64,000 nucleotides of DNA, taken from assembly GCF_001641615.1 (NCBI RefSeq), contig NZ_LRRU01000019.1, positions 154,048-218,047 of the forward strand, written 5' to 3'. Positions within the stretch are counted from its first letter, which is position 1. Every line of letters begins with the position of its first letter. This DNA comes from Pseudoalteromonas gelatinilytica. GTDB lineage: Bacteria > Pseudomonadota > Gammaproteobacteria > Enterobacterales > Alteromonadaceae. Positions 52,060-59,843 of the stretch are shown piece by piece. A program made the translations under genes and the position numbers. Below the pieces are notes generated by a model. It was not told the origin of the DNA, ran no database searches, and was given only the letters and a program-made list of their open reading frames with translations.

Positions 52060-54924
52060 ATGGCTTTAACTCGATTACACGCATTTAAACAGCAAATTAA
52101 ACCTTTTTTACCAGAGTCAGCATTAATAGAAGATTACTCGCGCCGTTATGCGTACGGAACAGACGCCAGCTTTTATCGATTAATCCCTGAGTTAATTGTA
52201 TTAGTGAGCAATCAAAATCAAGCAAGGCAGGTGATCATTGCTGCCAACGAGCAACAGGTACCCATCACATTTCGCGCCGCCGGAACGAGTTTATCTGGGC
52301 AAGCAATTACCGATTCGGTATTGGTTTTACTTTGCGATAGTTGGAGCAAGTTTGAAATCCTTGATGACGCCGAGGCAATACGCTTACAACCGGCGATCAT
52401 TGGTGCTCGAGTAAATCAAGTATTAGCCCCGTTTGGTAAAAAGATTGGCCCAGATCCCGCTTCAATTAATAGCTGCAAAATAGCGGGGATGGCGGCAAAT
52501 AATTCATCAGGCATGTGTTGTGGAGTGGCGCAAAACAGCTACCACACAGTAAAAGATATGACCCTCATTTTTGCCGATGGCACTGTGCTGAATACGGCTG
52601 ATAGCCAAAGCTGTAATGCCTTTTTGCAAAGCCATAGCCCTTGGATTGATGAGCTAATGAACCTGGTTGATAGCGTAAAGCAAAACCCCGATTTGAGTGA
52701 GCGCATCGCCCATAAATACCGTTTAAAAAATACCACTGGCTATGGTTTAAATGCACTGCTGGATTTTTCTGATCCAATCGAAATCATTAAGCACCTCATT
52801 ATTGGCTCTGAAGGTACGTTAGCTTTTATCGCCGATATCACCTACCACACTGTGGTTGAACATAAGTACAAACACACAGGTTTCTTTATTTTTGACGATA
52901 TCAGCAAGGTGTGTGAGCTGGTACAAAGGCTGAGTGAACTTGATGTTGCGGCCGTTGAGCTGCTAGATAAACGTGCTCTGATGTCGGTGTCTGAGCATGC
53001 CATAATGCCAAAAGAAGTGGCCAGCTACCCTGAGCAATCAGCGGCACTGCTAATTGAGTTAAGAGCTGAAAATGCACAGGCTCTTGATGCGCTCACAAAG
53101 GTCACCGAGCAACTTCTTGCTGAGTTTAAGCAAAGTCAACTGGCAGCGATTGAGTTTTCAGCAGACAGCGCCCGTAATGCGGCACTTTGGAATATCCGTA
53201 AAGGCACGTTTCCTGCGGTTGGCGCAGTGCGCGAAACTGGCACCACTGTAATTATTGAAGATGTTGCCTTTGCTCTTGATAAATTAGCTGAGGGCGTTAA
53301 TGCGCTGCATCAATTATTTATTAAATATGGTTATGATGAAGCCATTATTTTTGGGCATGCGCTTGCCGGAAATCTGCATTTTGTATTCACCCAAGCTTTT
53401 GATACACCTGAACAAGTAAGCCGATACGAGCAATTTATGGCTGATGTGGCGAACTTAGTGGCGGTTGAACTAAAAGGGTCATTAAAAGCTGAGCATGGTA
53501 CAGGGCGTAACATGGCGCCGTTTGTTGCCACCGAATGGGGAGACGACGGCTTCGCGGTGATGGTTGCGCTTAAAGCACTATTTGATAAACAAAATATTCT
53601 TAACCCTGGGGTTATTATTAATCACGACAAAAATGCCCACACTCAGCATTTAAAAGTCATGCCAAAAAGTGATGATATTATCGATACCTGTATTGAATGT
53701 GGCTTTTGCGAAGTTGTTTGCCCATCAAAAGGACTTAGCTTAACACCGAGGCAGCGTATTACTTTATGGCGACACCGCACAGAGCTACACAATCAATTAC
53801 TAACAACCGAAGATGTAGCAAGCAAACAGAAGTTAAATCAAAAGCTCAGTGTTATCGAGGCCGACTTTAAATACCTAGGTATTGATACGTGCGCGGCAAC
53901 GGGTCTTTGCGGTCTTAAATGCCCGGTGGGAATAAACACGGGCGAATTTATAAAATCGCTCAGAGCAGAGCAAGCCTTATCAAGCAAAGTTGCACGGTCA
54001 TTATCACGCTTTGCCAGCAAGCATTTTGCGGTTGTTGCAACGGGTGCACGATTTGGTTTAACCGTGATGCAGGTGCTCGAAAAAGCAATCGGCAGCAGTA
54101 ACCTAAGAAGCCTGAGTAAACCTGCTAATAAGTTACTTGGTACACCGCTGTATTACTCGGCATGGCCAAGAGCTGAGCAACCAATTAATAGAAAGCTTCA
54201 ACAACCCCAACAAGCGAAAAAGTTGGTGTATATGCCAAGCTGCGCAAGCCGGATTTTTGCGGCTGATAAACTTGCCGATGATAAACGCCCACTACTAGAT
54301 GTTATTTATTCACTCGCTGCCAAAGCAGGCTATGAAGTGCTACTTCCGAAACAAGCAGATTCACTTTGTTGCGGTATGCCATTTGCTAGCAAAGGCTTTA
54401 ATAAAGAGTCTAAAAACAAAAGTGAGCAGTTACTTACTGAGCTCGAGGCACTTTCAAATAATGGCCAATACCCCATTGTTTTTGATGCCAGCCCTTGTGC
54501 ACTTACTACTCTTAATGCCGCGCAAAATACGGCACTCACAATTTATGAAAGTGCTGATTTTGCTGCCCAGCATTTACTGCCTAATTTGCAAGTCACGCCC
54601 GTAAATGAGCCGGTGATGCTCCATGTTACTTGTAGTTCTAAGCGATTAGGTAAAGAGCAAAGCCTAGTCTCACTTGCCAAGGCATGTAGTAATGAGGTGA
54701 ATATTCCAGCTGATATTGAGTGCTGTGGTTTTGCCGGTGATAAGGGCTTTAACTTACCAGAGCTCAATGGCAACGCGTTAAAAACTCTTAAACAACAAGT
54801 GCCAAAAAACTGTAGTCGGGGTGTGTCTAATAGCCGTAGTTGCGAAATTGGTTTAACTGAACACAGTGGCATTAGTTATCAGTCTATTTTGTATCTGCTC
54901 GATAAACAAAGCCATGCAATATAA
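52060..54924 (+). CDS. FAD/Fe-S D-2-hydroxyacid dehydrogenase (D-lactate dehydrogenase-like)
   Basis: A 954-residue fusion. The N-terminal half is an FAD-binding oxidase domain with FRAAGTSLSGQAITD and NNSSGMCCG, and the linked C-terminal flavin domain ends in KAEHGTGRNMAPFV (about residue 480). Then come two ferredoxin-type sites, CIECGFCEVVCPSKG (about residue 544) and CAATGLCGLKCPVG (about 610), and two CCG-type cysteine clusters, CCGMPF (about 770) and CCGFAG (about 888). This order matches FAD/Fe-S D-lactate or D-2-hydroxyglutarate dehydrogenases that feed electrons into the quinone pool; the substrate cannot be fixed from sequence. GGGGGCGAG precedes the ATG. The 286-base gap upstream shows no gene. 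Confidence 0.9.
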   Translation: MALTRLHAFKQQIKPFLPESALIEDYSRRYAYGTDASFYRLIPELIVLVSNQNQARQVIIAANEQQVPITFRAAGTSLSGQAITDSVLVLLCDSWSKFEILDDAEAIRLQPAIIGARVNQVLAPFGKKIGPDPASINSCKIAGMAANNSSGMCCGVAQNSYHTVKDMTLIFADGTVLNTADSQSCNAFLQSHSPWIDELMNLVDSVKQNPDLSERIAHKYRLKNTTGYGLNALLDFSDPIEIIKHLIIGSEGTLAFIADITYHTVVEHKYKHTGFFIFDDISKVCELVQRLSELDVAAVELLDKRALMSVSEHAIMPKEVASYPEQSAALLIELRAENAQALDALTKVTEQLLAEFKQSQLAAIEFSADSARNAALWNIRKGTFPAVGAVRETGTTVIIEDVAFALDKLAEGVNALHQLFIKYGYDEAIIFGHALAGNLHFVFTQAFDTPEQVSRYEQFMADVANLVAVELKGSLKAEHGTGRNMAPFVATEWGDDGFAVMVALKALFDKQNILNPGVIINHDKNAHTQHLKVMPKSDDIIDTCIECGFCEVVCPSKGLSLTPRQRITLWRHRTELHNQLLTTEDVASKQKLNQKLSVIEADFKYLGIDTCAATGLCGLKCPVGINTGEFIKSLRAEQALSSKVARSLSRFASKHFAVVATGARFGLTVMQVLEKAIGSSNLRSLSKPANKLLGTPLYYSAWPRAEQPINRKLQQPQQAKKLVYMPSCASRIFAADKLADDKRPLLDVIYSLAAKAGYEVLLPKQADSLCCGMPFASKGFNKESKNKSEQLLTELEALSNNGQYPIVFDASPCALTTLNAAQNTALTIYESADFAAQHLLPNLQVTPVNEPVMLHVTCSSKRLGKEQSLVSLAKACSNEVNIPADIECCGFAGDKGFNLPELNGNALKTLKQQVPKNCSRGVSNSRSCEIGLTEHSGISYQSILYLLDKQSHAI

Positions 54925-54942
54925 CAGGGCGTAATTGCTAAT

Positions 54943-54973
54943 TTGATGAGCCAGTGATTGACTGGCTCATCAA
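54943..54973 (+). terminator. Terminator-like hairpin between dehydrogenase and nagX
   Basis: 13-bp perfect stem TTGATGAGCCAGT/ACTGGCTCATCAA with a 5-base loop, followed by TTTTAAA, between convergent genes. Confidence 0.85.
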
Positions 54974-54982
54974 TTTTAAAGC

Positions 54983-56170
54983 CTACACTTTCCAAAAAAT
55001 GCCTTTGCGGTAGCAGCTGTACATGACACCATAAGACACCACTAAAAACAGCAGTGAAAAGCTAAAAGAAGCGAGGTGATCATTGCTGATCACTAATTGT
55101 ATTAAGCCATAAATACTGCCTTTTAAACTGCTATCGCCGAGCGGTATCATAATTAATAGCCGTGCAAACACGCCTGCAAACATAAAAAATAATATCGCAT
55201 TTGCACCAAATACAATAAATGGAGCGCCCCAACTACGCAGCTTATAAATATCTAAAATAGCACTGCACAGTGCATAGAAGATCGCTGCAAGCCCTGAGCT
55301 GAGTAACACATAGCTCGGCGTCCATAACGCTTTATTGATAGGTGTTATTGGTGCAATCGCATAGCTAGCAATAACGGCTAATGCGCCCACTAAGATAAGT
55401 GTACGGGCTTGCTTTTTAAGGTCGGGTTGCTTAGTTAAATAAACCGCAGCCAACATGCCGCTAAGCGCACTTGCAATGGCAGGCAGTGTTGAGAACAGCC
55501 CTTCAGGGTCAAATGGCAGCGGCTTAGCATTGGCATAATACAGGTGATGACTACCAAGTACGGCATTATCTATGAAGGCACTTAAATTATTGCCATGTAG
55601 CCAGAAGCCACTGACTACCTTGCCGTTTGGCAAGGTATACGGGATATAAAGCATGGCGGCACCATAAAAAAATAAAAGAGCGATGCAAGTAATGGCTATT
55701 TTCTTAGGCGATAAATAGAGATAACAACACAGAGCAACTAAATAGACCAAACCGATACGTTGCAGCACGCCCAACACACGCAGCTGCAATAATTTGTCAT
55801 CAACCCAGCTAAAAGAAGGGTCTCGAAAGTTGTAATAAAACAAGGCTAAAAACCAACCGAGGGCAATGAGTTTAATGGTACGAATAACCCCTGCTTTTAG
55901 TATGTGTTGATCACTGACCCCTTTAGCACGCAAGCTATTTACTGAAAGCGTGATAGACATGCCGACAATAAAAATAAAAAACGGAAAAATTAAGTCGGTT
56001 GGTGTCCAACCATGCCACTGTGCATGTTTCAAAGGCCAATACATCGCTCCCCAGCTACCCGGGTTATTCACTAATATCATGGCGGTAATAGTCAAGCCCC
56101 GCATTACATCTAACGCCATGAGGCGATGTGAAGGGAGTTTATTGATGATTTCAGCACAGTGGTGACGCAT
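54983..56170 (-). CDS. nagX: NagX-like membrane protein (HGSNAT-type acetyltransferase family)
   Basis: A 395-residue protein with about ten membrane helices. RLMALDVMRGLTITAMILVNNPGSW and LIFPFFIFIVGMSITLS mark NagX/DUF5009 proteins, related to heparan-alpha-glucosaminide N-acetyltransferase. In chitin-using marine bacteria NagX is linked to N-acetylglucosamine uptake or de/re-acetylation; the role is not settled. Here it stands apart from other nag genes, but a GH3 hexosaminidase and a chitin-binding protein are in the same window. No strong ribosome-binding site is seen; an internal ATG at 56119 is an alternative start. Confidence 0.82.
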   Translation of the reverse strand: MRHHCAEIINKLPSHRLMALDVMRGLTITAMILVNNPGSWGAMYWPLKHAQWHGWTPTDLIFPFFIFIVGMSITLSVNSLRAKGVSDQHILKAGVIRTIKLIALGWFLALFYYNFRDPSFSWVDDKLLQLRVLGVLQRIGLVYLVALCCYLYLSPKKIAITCIALLFFYGAAMLYIPYTLPNGKVVSGFWLHGNNLSAFIDNAVLGSHHLYYANAKPLPFDPEGLFSTLPAIASALSGMLAAVYLTKQPDLKKQARTLILVGALAVIASYAIAPITPINKALWTPSYVLLSSGLAAIFYALCSAILDIYKLRSWGAPFIVFGANAILFFMFAGVFARLLIMIPLGDSSLKGSIYGLIQLVISNDHLASFSFSLLFLVVSYGVMYSCYRKGIFWKV

Positions 56171-56202
56171 AGGAAAACTTTATTGTTATTTTGTTTTTAT
56201 AG

Positions 56203-56219
56203 TGTAATAAATTATTACA
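56203..56219. promoter_or_regulatory. Palindromic operator candidate upstream of nagX
   Basis: TGTAATAAATTATTACA is an 8-1-8 palindrome located 33-49 bases before the nagX start codon, where a repressor would block RNA polymerase. The rest of the 330-base gap up to the diguanylate cyclase holds nothing else I can name. Confidence 0.5.
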
Positions 56220-56501
56220 TCAAAGCAAGCTGCTTTTTGAACAATATAAATCGTACGTATTAGCCGTTCTTTTAACTGTCTTAAGTTTATAGTTCATTAA
56301 ATTCAATATGTTAAACCGCGAAGGTTGTTGGTAGGTGGCTTTGATGCCGTTCATATTCAACGAGCGCTTGGTAGCTGAAGTTATTAAACCGAGTTACTTT
56401 AATTAATTAGAGTAATTGCACTCATTTGTTTGCGCTAAATCAAATTATGACAAAAGTTCTATAGAGGTACACAGAACATCTTGCTAGTATAAAGGTATTA
56501 G

Positions 56502-58157
56502 ATGTACCCGATATGGACTTTGGGCCTGTATGTGAGAAATATCGTGCTTAATAGTCTTAGCCATGGTTTAAACCTACGCCGCTTAATTTTAGTGTTAGCG
56601 TTTTCTACAACGCTTATTACCTTTCTAAATAGTTATTACTCGAGCTATCAAGTTCAGAAGCAACAACTAATAGATAAAACCCTAAATAACCATAAAGCAT
56701 ACGCCGCTAAGTTGGTGTCGGCGACCGATAACTTTTTACTAACTGCTCAGCAACAGCTTGCTTATGTTGGAAAAATACTTGAAGACGATTTTAATAATCA
56801 AGGCTTAATTAATTCTGAGGCTGACCGACTAAGGCTACAAACCAATAGTTTTAATTCGACCATTATTGTTAATGCACAAGGCGATATTTTAGGGGTATCA
56901 CCAAAGTCATTGAAACTACAAAACCGTAAAGTAGATAGCTTTGGCACTAAAGCGGCTTTGTCGTATCGTACTCCAATGATCAGCGAGCCGTACATTTCGA
57001 TGGCAGGCAATTTACTGATTTTTATGTCGCAGCCTTTATTCGATAAACAAAGTAACTTCATTGGTTATATTGGCGGCACTTTGTACTTAAAACGTGCCAG
57101 TATTTTAAATGAATTGCTGCAAGTTCATTATTATCAAGATGGCTCTTATCTGTATGTGGTTGATGAAAACCATCGCTTACTCTATCACCCAGATAAAAGC
57201 CGTATTGGTGAGCAAGTGTTTGATAACCAAGTAATTGAAGAAGTACTAAAAGGAAACGCCGGCACCCAGCTTGTTACCAATAGCAAAGGCGTTGAGATGC
57301 TTGCAGGCTACGCTCCTATGACAGTTGCTCCATGGGGAGTCGTCACTCAGCGCCCTCTAGAAAGCACGCTTGCACCGCTTGATAATTTAATGTGGCAAGT
57401 GTTTGTAAAAACCGCCCCAATAGGTGTACTCACATTTATATTGATTTGGGTGTTAGCACGTTTAATTGCTCAGCCTTTAAGGCAGTTAGCCGAAACTGCA
57501 AATACTTTAGATCGCCCTTCAACGTCACTTGAGCTGACACAAATTCGCTCATGGTACTTTGAAAGTAATGAACTCAGAAAAGCCATGTTAAAAGGGGTAG
57601 GGTTATTACAAAGTAAAATAGGGCTATTGCGCCAAGAAGCGCAAACTGATCCCCTCACTTGCCTGCATAATCGCCGTAGCCTCGATATGCAAATTAGCCA
57701 TTTGATAGCTCAACGTTGCCCTTTTGCTGTATTGGCTATCGACATCGATCACTTTAAACGGGTTAACGACGAGTTCGGTCATGACATTGGTGATGTGGTT
57801 CTACAGTCGTTAGCTAAAATTTTGTTAGATGTTACTCGTGATAGTGATGTGGTTGCTCGTACAGGTGGTGAAGAATTCATTGTGATTATGCCAAGAGTGG
57901 AAGCAAAACGTGCGTATCAGCTGGCTGAGCGTTTGCGTATGCGGGTGTCAGAAAGCTACATTGACCCGGTTGGCTGCATTAATGTATCAATTGGTATTTC
58001 GGGCTGGCCAATTGAGCAATTAAGCATTGATGAAGTATTTAAGCTTGCTGACCAAGCTTTATATCAAGCTAAAAAAACAGGTCGTAACCGCTCGGTTGTC
58101 GATGCAACATATAGCCAAGACCTTACACCCGTTTCTGAGCCTTCAATCTTGGAATAA
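56502..58157 (+). CDS. Membrane diguanylate cyclase with extracytoplasmic sensor domain
   Basis: A 551-residue protein: membrane helix near residues 27-45, a periplasmic sensor domain of the Cache type (about 50-300; LQVHYYQDGSYLYVVDENH and MTVAPWGVVTQRPLE), a second helix (about 308-328), a HAMP-like linker, and a C-terminal GGDEF domain. The active site reads RTGGEEFIVIMP (about residue 455), with DIDHFKRVND and an upstream TDPLTCLHNRRSLD, so it should be an active cyclase making cyclic di-GMP. No EAL domain. The ligand sensed is unknown. Bases 56725-56745 carry a copy of the dispersed TTTACTAACT word. Confidence 0.92.
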   Translation: MYPIWTLGLYVRNIVLNSLSHGLNLRRLILVLAFSTTLITFLNSYYSSYQVQKQQLIDKTLNNHKAYAAKLVSATDNFLLTAQQQLAYVGKILEDDFNNQGLINSEADRLRLQTNSFNSTIIVNAQGDILGVSPKSLKLQNRKVDSFGTKAALSYRTPMISEPYISMAGNLLIFMSQPLFDKQSNFIGYIGGTLYLKRASILNELLQVHYYQDGSYLYVVDENHRLLYHPDKSRIGEQVFDNQVIEEVLKGNAGTQLVTNSKGVEMLAGYAPMTVAPWGVVTQRPLESTLAPLDNLMWQVFVKTAPIGVLTFILIWVLARLIAQPLRQLAETANTLDRPSTSLELTQIRSWYFESNELRKAMLKGVGLLQSKIGLLRQEAQTDPLTCLHNRRSLDMQISHLIAQRCPFAVLAIDIDHFKRVNDEFGHDIGDVVLQSLAKILLDVTRDSDVVARTGGEEFIVIMPRVEAKRAYQLAERLRMRVSESYIDPVGCINVSIGISGWPIEQLSIDEVFKLADQALYQAKKTGRNRSVVDATYSQDLTPVSEPSILE

Positions 58158-58209
58158 GTTATTTAATGTGCAATAGTGGATGCTATTAAGTTATTTATGG
58201 AAAATCAAA

Positions 58210-58911
58210 ATGGCATTCACATTGTTGGCTCGTTTAACTAAATCCACTTCTTTACTCGGTATTGCGCTTATGAGTGCAAGCGCTGCTTGTGCCACCCCAA
58301 GCGATGATAAACGTAGCGAATTTGTTGATGTAGGTGCTTTACTATCGAATGCCGTGTTAGATATCCGTTATTTTGGTCATCATAACTTTGTTGGCAAACC
58401 TGTTGATGGTTACAACGCACCTAAATGTTTATTGCACAACAGTGCTGCCACTGCGCTTCAAAATGTGCAAATAGCAGCGCAAACCCAAGGCCTGAGCTTA
58501 AAAATATTTGATTGTTATCGCCCGCAGCGCGCCGTTGATCACTTTGTGCGTTGGGTTAACGATTTAGAAGATACCCGCACAAAAGCTGAGTTTTATCCAA
58601 ACTTAGGCAAAGACAAGCTGCTTGGTGATTACATCGCCGCCAAGTCGGGTCACAGCCGTGGCTCAACGATTGATTTAACCTTAGTTGATGCAAAAGGCAA
58701 AGAGCTCGACATGGGCTCACCGTTTGATATGTTCGACACTCTTTCGAACACCGACGACCCGCGCATAAGTGCTGAGCAAAAAGCCAATCGATATAAACTG
58801 AAGACCCTGATGACAGAGGCCGGTTTCGCCCCTTATTCAATGGAATGGTGGCATTTTACCTACCAACCGCAAGCATACCCCACCACCTATTTTGATTTTG
58901 TGGTGGAGTAG
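58210..58911 (+). CDS. Exported M15D D-alanyl-D-alanine dipeptidase (VanX/DdpX-like)
   Basis: A 233-residue protein with a signal peptide (cleavage near AACAT) and an M15 zinc peptidase domain: FVDVGALLSNAVLDIRYFGHHNF, the substrate Arg in DCYRPQRAVDHF, the metal residues in SGHSRGSTIDLTL and the catalytic Glu plus His in MEWWHFTYQ. VanX-type enzymes split D-Ala-D-Ala; a periplasmic form suggests recycling of cell-wall peptides rather than resistance. ATG 58210 opens the signal peptide; the TTG 30 bases earlier is less likely. Confidence 0.88.
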   Translation: MAFTLLARLTKSTSLLGIALMSASAACATPSDDKRSEFVDVGALLSNAVLDIRYFGHHNFVGKPVDGYNAPKCLLHNSAATALQNVQIAAQTQGLSLKIFDCYRPQRAVDHFVRWVNDLEDTRTKAEFYPNLGKDKLLGDYIAAKSGHSRGSTIDLTLVDAKGKELDMGSPFDMFDTLSNTDDPRISAEQKANRYKLKTLMTEAGFAPYSMEWWHFTYQPQAYPTTYFDFVVE

Positions 58912-59009
58912 GTAAAACAGCTTTAAGCTTTCAGCTGTAAGTTTTAAGCCGAAAAGTGTTGTTTTTGAATGTTGAGTTAGCTTGATTAAATGGCGTTGAA
59001 TGTTAGACA

Positions 59010-59032
59010 CGCCATGCAAGCATGACGCCTAC
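59010..59032 (-). repeat. REP-like hairpin (GTAG-type), copy 7
   Basis: On the minus strand GTAG precedes GCGTCATGC-TT-GCATGGCG, a close relative of copy 4. It opens the second REP cluster in the 310-base gap between the VanX-like gene and the lipoprotein gene. Confidence 0.75.
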
Positions 59033-59040
59033 GGTTTGAT

Positions 59041-59065
59041 GTAGGCGTGAAACTTGTTTCACGCG
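59041..59065 (+). repeat. REP-like hairpin (GTAG-type), copy 8
   Basis: GTAG plus a perfect 9-bp stem GCGTGAAAC/GTTTCACGC with loop TT. Copy 7 and this one are inverted to each other across 8 bases. Confidence 0.8.
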
Positions 59066-59098
59066 TCTGACGGCTGATAGCTGAAGGCTGACAGCTCC
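59066..59098. repeat. Seven-base periodic module (CTGANRG type)
   Basis: CTGACGG CTGATAG CTGAAGG CTGACAG in strict 7-base period, directly after REP copy 8. A shorter version at 59172-59186 follows REP copy 10. Confidence 0.75.
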
Positions 59099-59121
59099 TT
59101 CTAGAACCTATCGCATGATGA

Positions 59122-59143
59122 CGCGGGATAAACCCGCTGCTAC
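59122..59143 (-). repeat. REP-like hairpin (GTAG-type), copy 9
   Basis: On the minus strand GTAGCAGCGGGTTTATCCCG and CG, matching copy 1 except for one loop-side base. Confidence 0.75.
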
Positions 59144-59145
59144 TA

Positions 59146-59190
59146 GTAGGCGTGAAACTTGTTTCGCGCGTCTGACGGCTGACAGCTCCT
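59146..59190 (+). repeat. REP-like hairpin (GTAG-type), copy 10, plus short CTGANRG module
   Basis: Bases 59146-59170 repeat copy 8 with one change in the stem, and the following GTCTGACGGCTGACAGCTCC is a shortened form of the module that follows copy 8. The block REP-module is thus duplicated within 150 bases. Confidence 0.78.
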
Positions 59191-59194
59191 TCAC

Positions 59195-59225
59195 GTTGGG
59201 TTTCGCTGCGCTCTACCCAATCTAC
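59195..59225 (-). repeat. REP-like element GTAG-ATTGGGT...ACCCAAC containing a stop codon
   Basis: On the minus strand GTAGATTGGGTAGAGCGCAG followed by CGAAACCCAAC: GTAG and then a hairpin TTGGGT/ACCCAA. The TAG of its GTAG is the stop codon of the lipoprotein gene. Confidence 0.7.
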
Positions 59226-59716
59226 ATCACCTCTTTTATCGGTGAATAATCAACTTTAATTTCAACAACATCGACGTTGGCATTTTGTTTAAAAGCGTTT
59301 TGTACTTTTAATAAATCAGTGTCTTTTTCAGCAAGGTAGCGATAGCTTTTGTTGGTCATTTTTTTCAGCGTATATTGGCTGCTAAGCTCTACTGGTAAGC
59401 TGTTTTCTTTTAGCGTTAAGTAAATTGCCCCAGTGGCGATGCCGCGCTCTTGCATTGCGTGATTAAAGACTTCTGTGCCTTTGGTTAAAGTAGGTGCATC
59501 AAAGGTAATTTTTTCACCATTATTACTAAAAGCATTCGTCGATTTTTGTTTGTTGATTTCGACTGCTTTTTTAACATCTTTAACTGAAATTTGTTCTTTT
59601 TGTGAACTGGTTGTTGGCTGTTGTACTGTATCTTGCTCGCTTATTTCATTTTTTTGACAGCCTGATACTAGTACTAATACTAGTGTAAGTGTTTGTATTT
59701 TAATTATTTGCTTCAT
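59222..59716 (-). CDS. Hypothetical lipoprotein
   Basis: A 164-residue lipoprotein: signal with lipobox LVSGC (Cys about residue 20), a Gln/Ser/Glu-rich linker (about 21-55), and a C-terminal domain with VFNHAMQERGIATGAIYLTLKEN (in part) and VVEIKVDYSP. I do not recognise the family. Its last codon and stop are shared with a REP-like repeat, so the C-terminus may have been reset by repeat insertion. It is divergent from the M36 protease gene. Confidence 0.75.
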   Translation of the reverse strand: MKQIIKIQTLTLVLVLVSGCQKNEISEQDTVQQPTTSSQKEQISVKDVKKAVEINKQKSTNAFSNNGEKITFDAPTLTKGTEVFNHAMQERGIATGAIYLTLKENSLPVELSSQYTLKKMTNKSYRYLAEKDTDLLKVQNAFKQNANVDVVEIKVDYSPIKEVM

Positions 59717-59843
59717 TTTAATCCTGTTTGTCTGTTACTTTTGTTTACAATTAATTCTATTTTTTAATTGCTGTATTGGGTACATTGGACTTGGTTATGA
59801 TTGTTAACCGAAAATAAAAATATAACAATAGGGAACGTAAGGA

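Noticed and set aside
54299..54604. 101-codon plus-strand frame inside the dehydrogenase gene
   Set aside because: Out-of-frame shadow of the FAD/Fe-S dehydrogenase, whose cysteine motifs run through this stretch.
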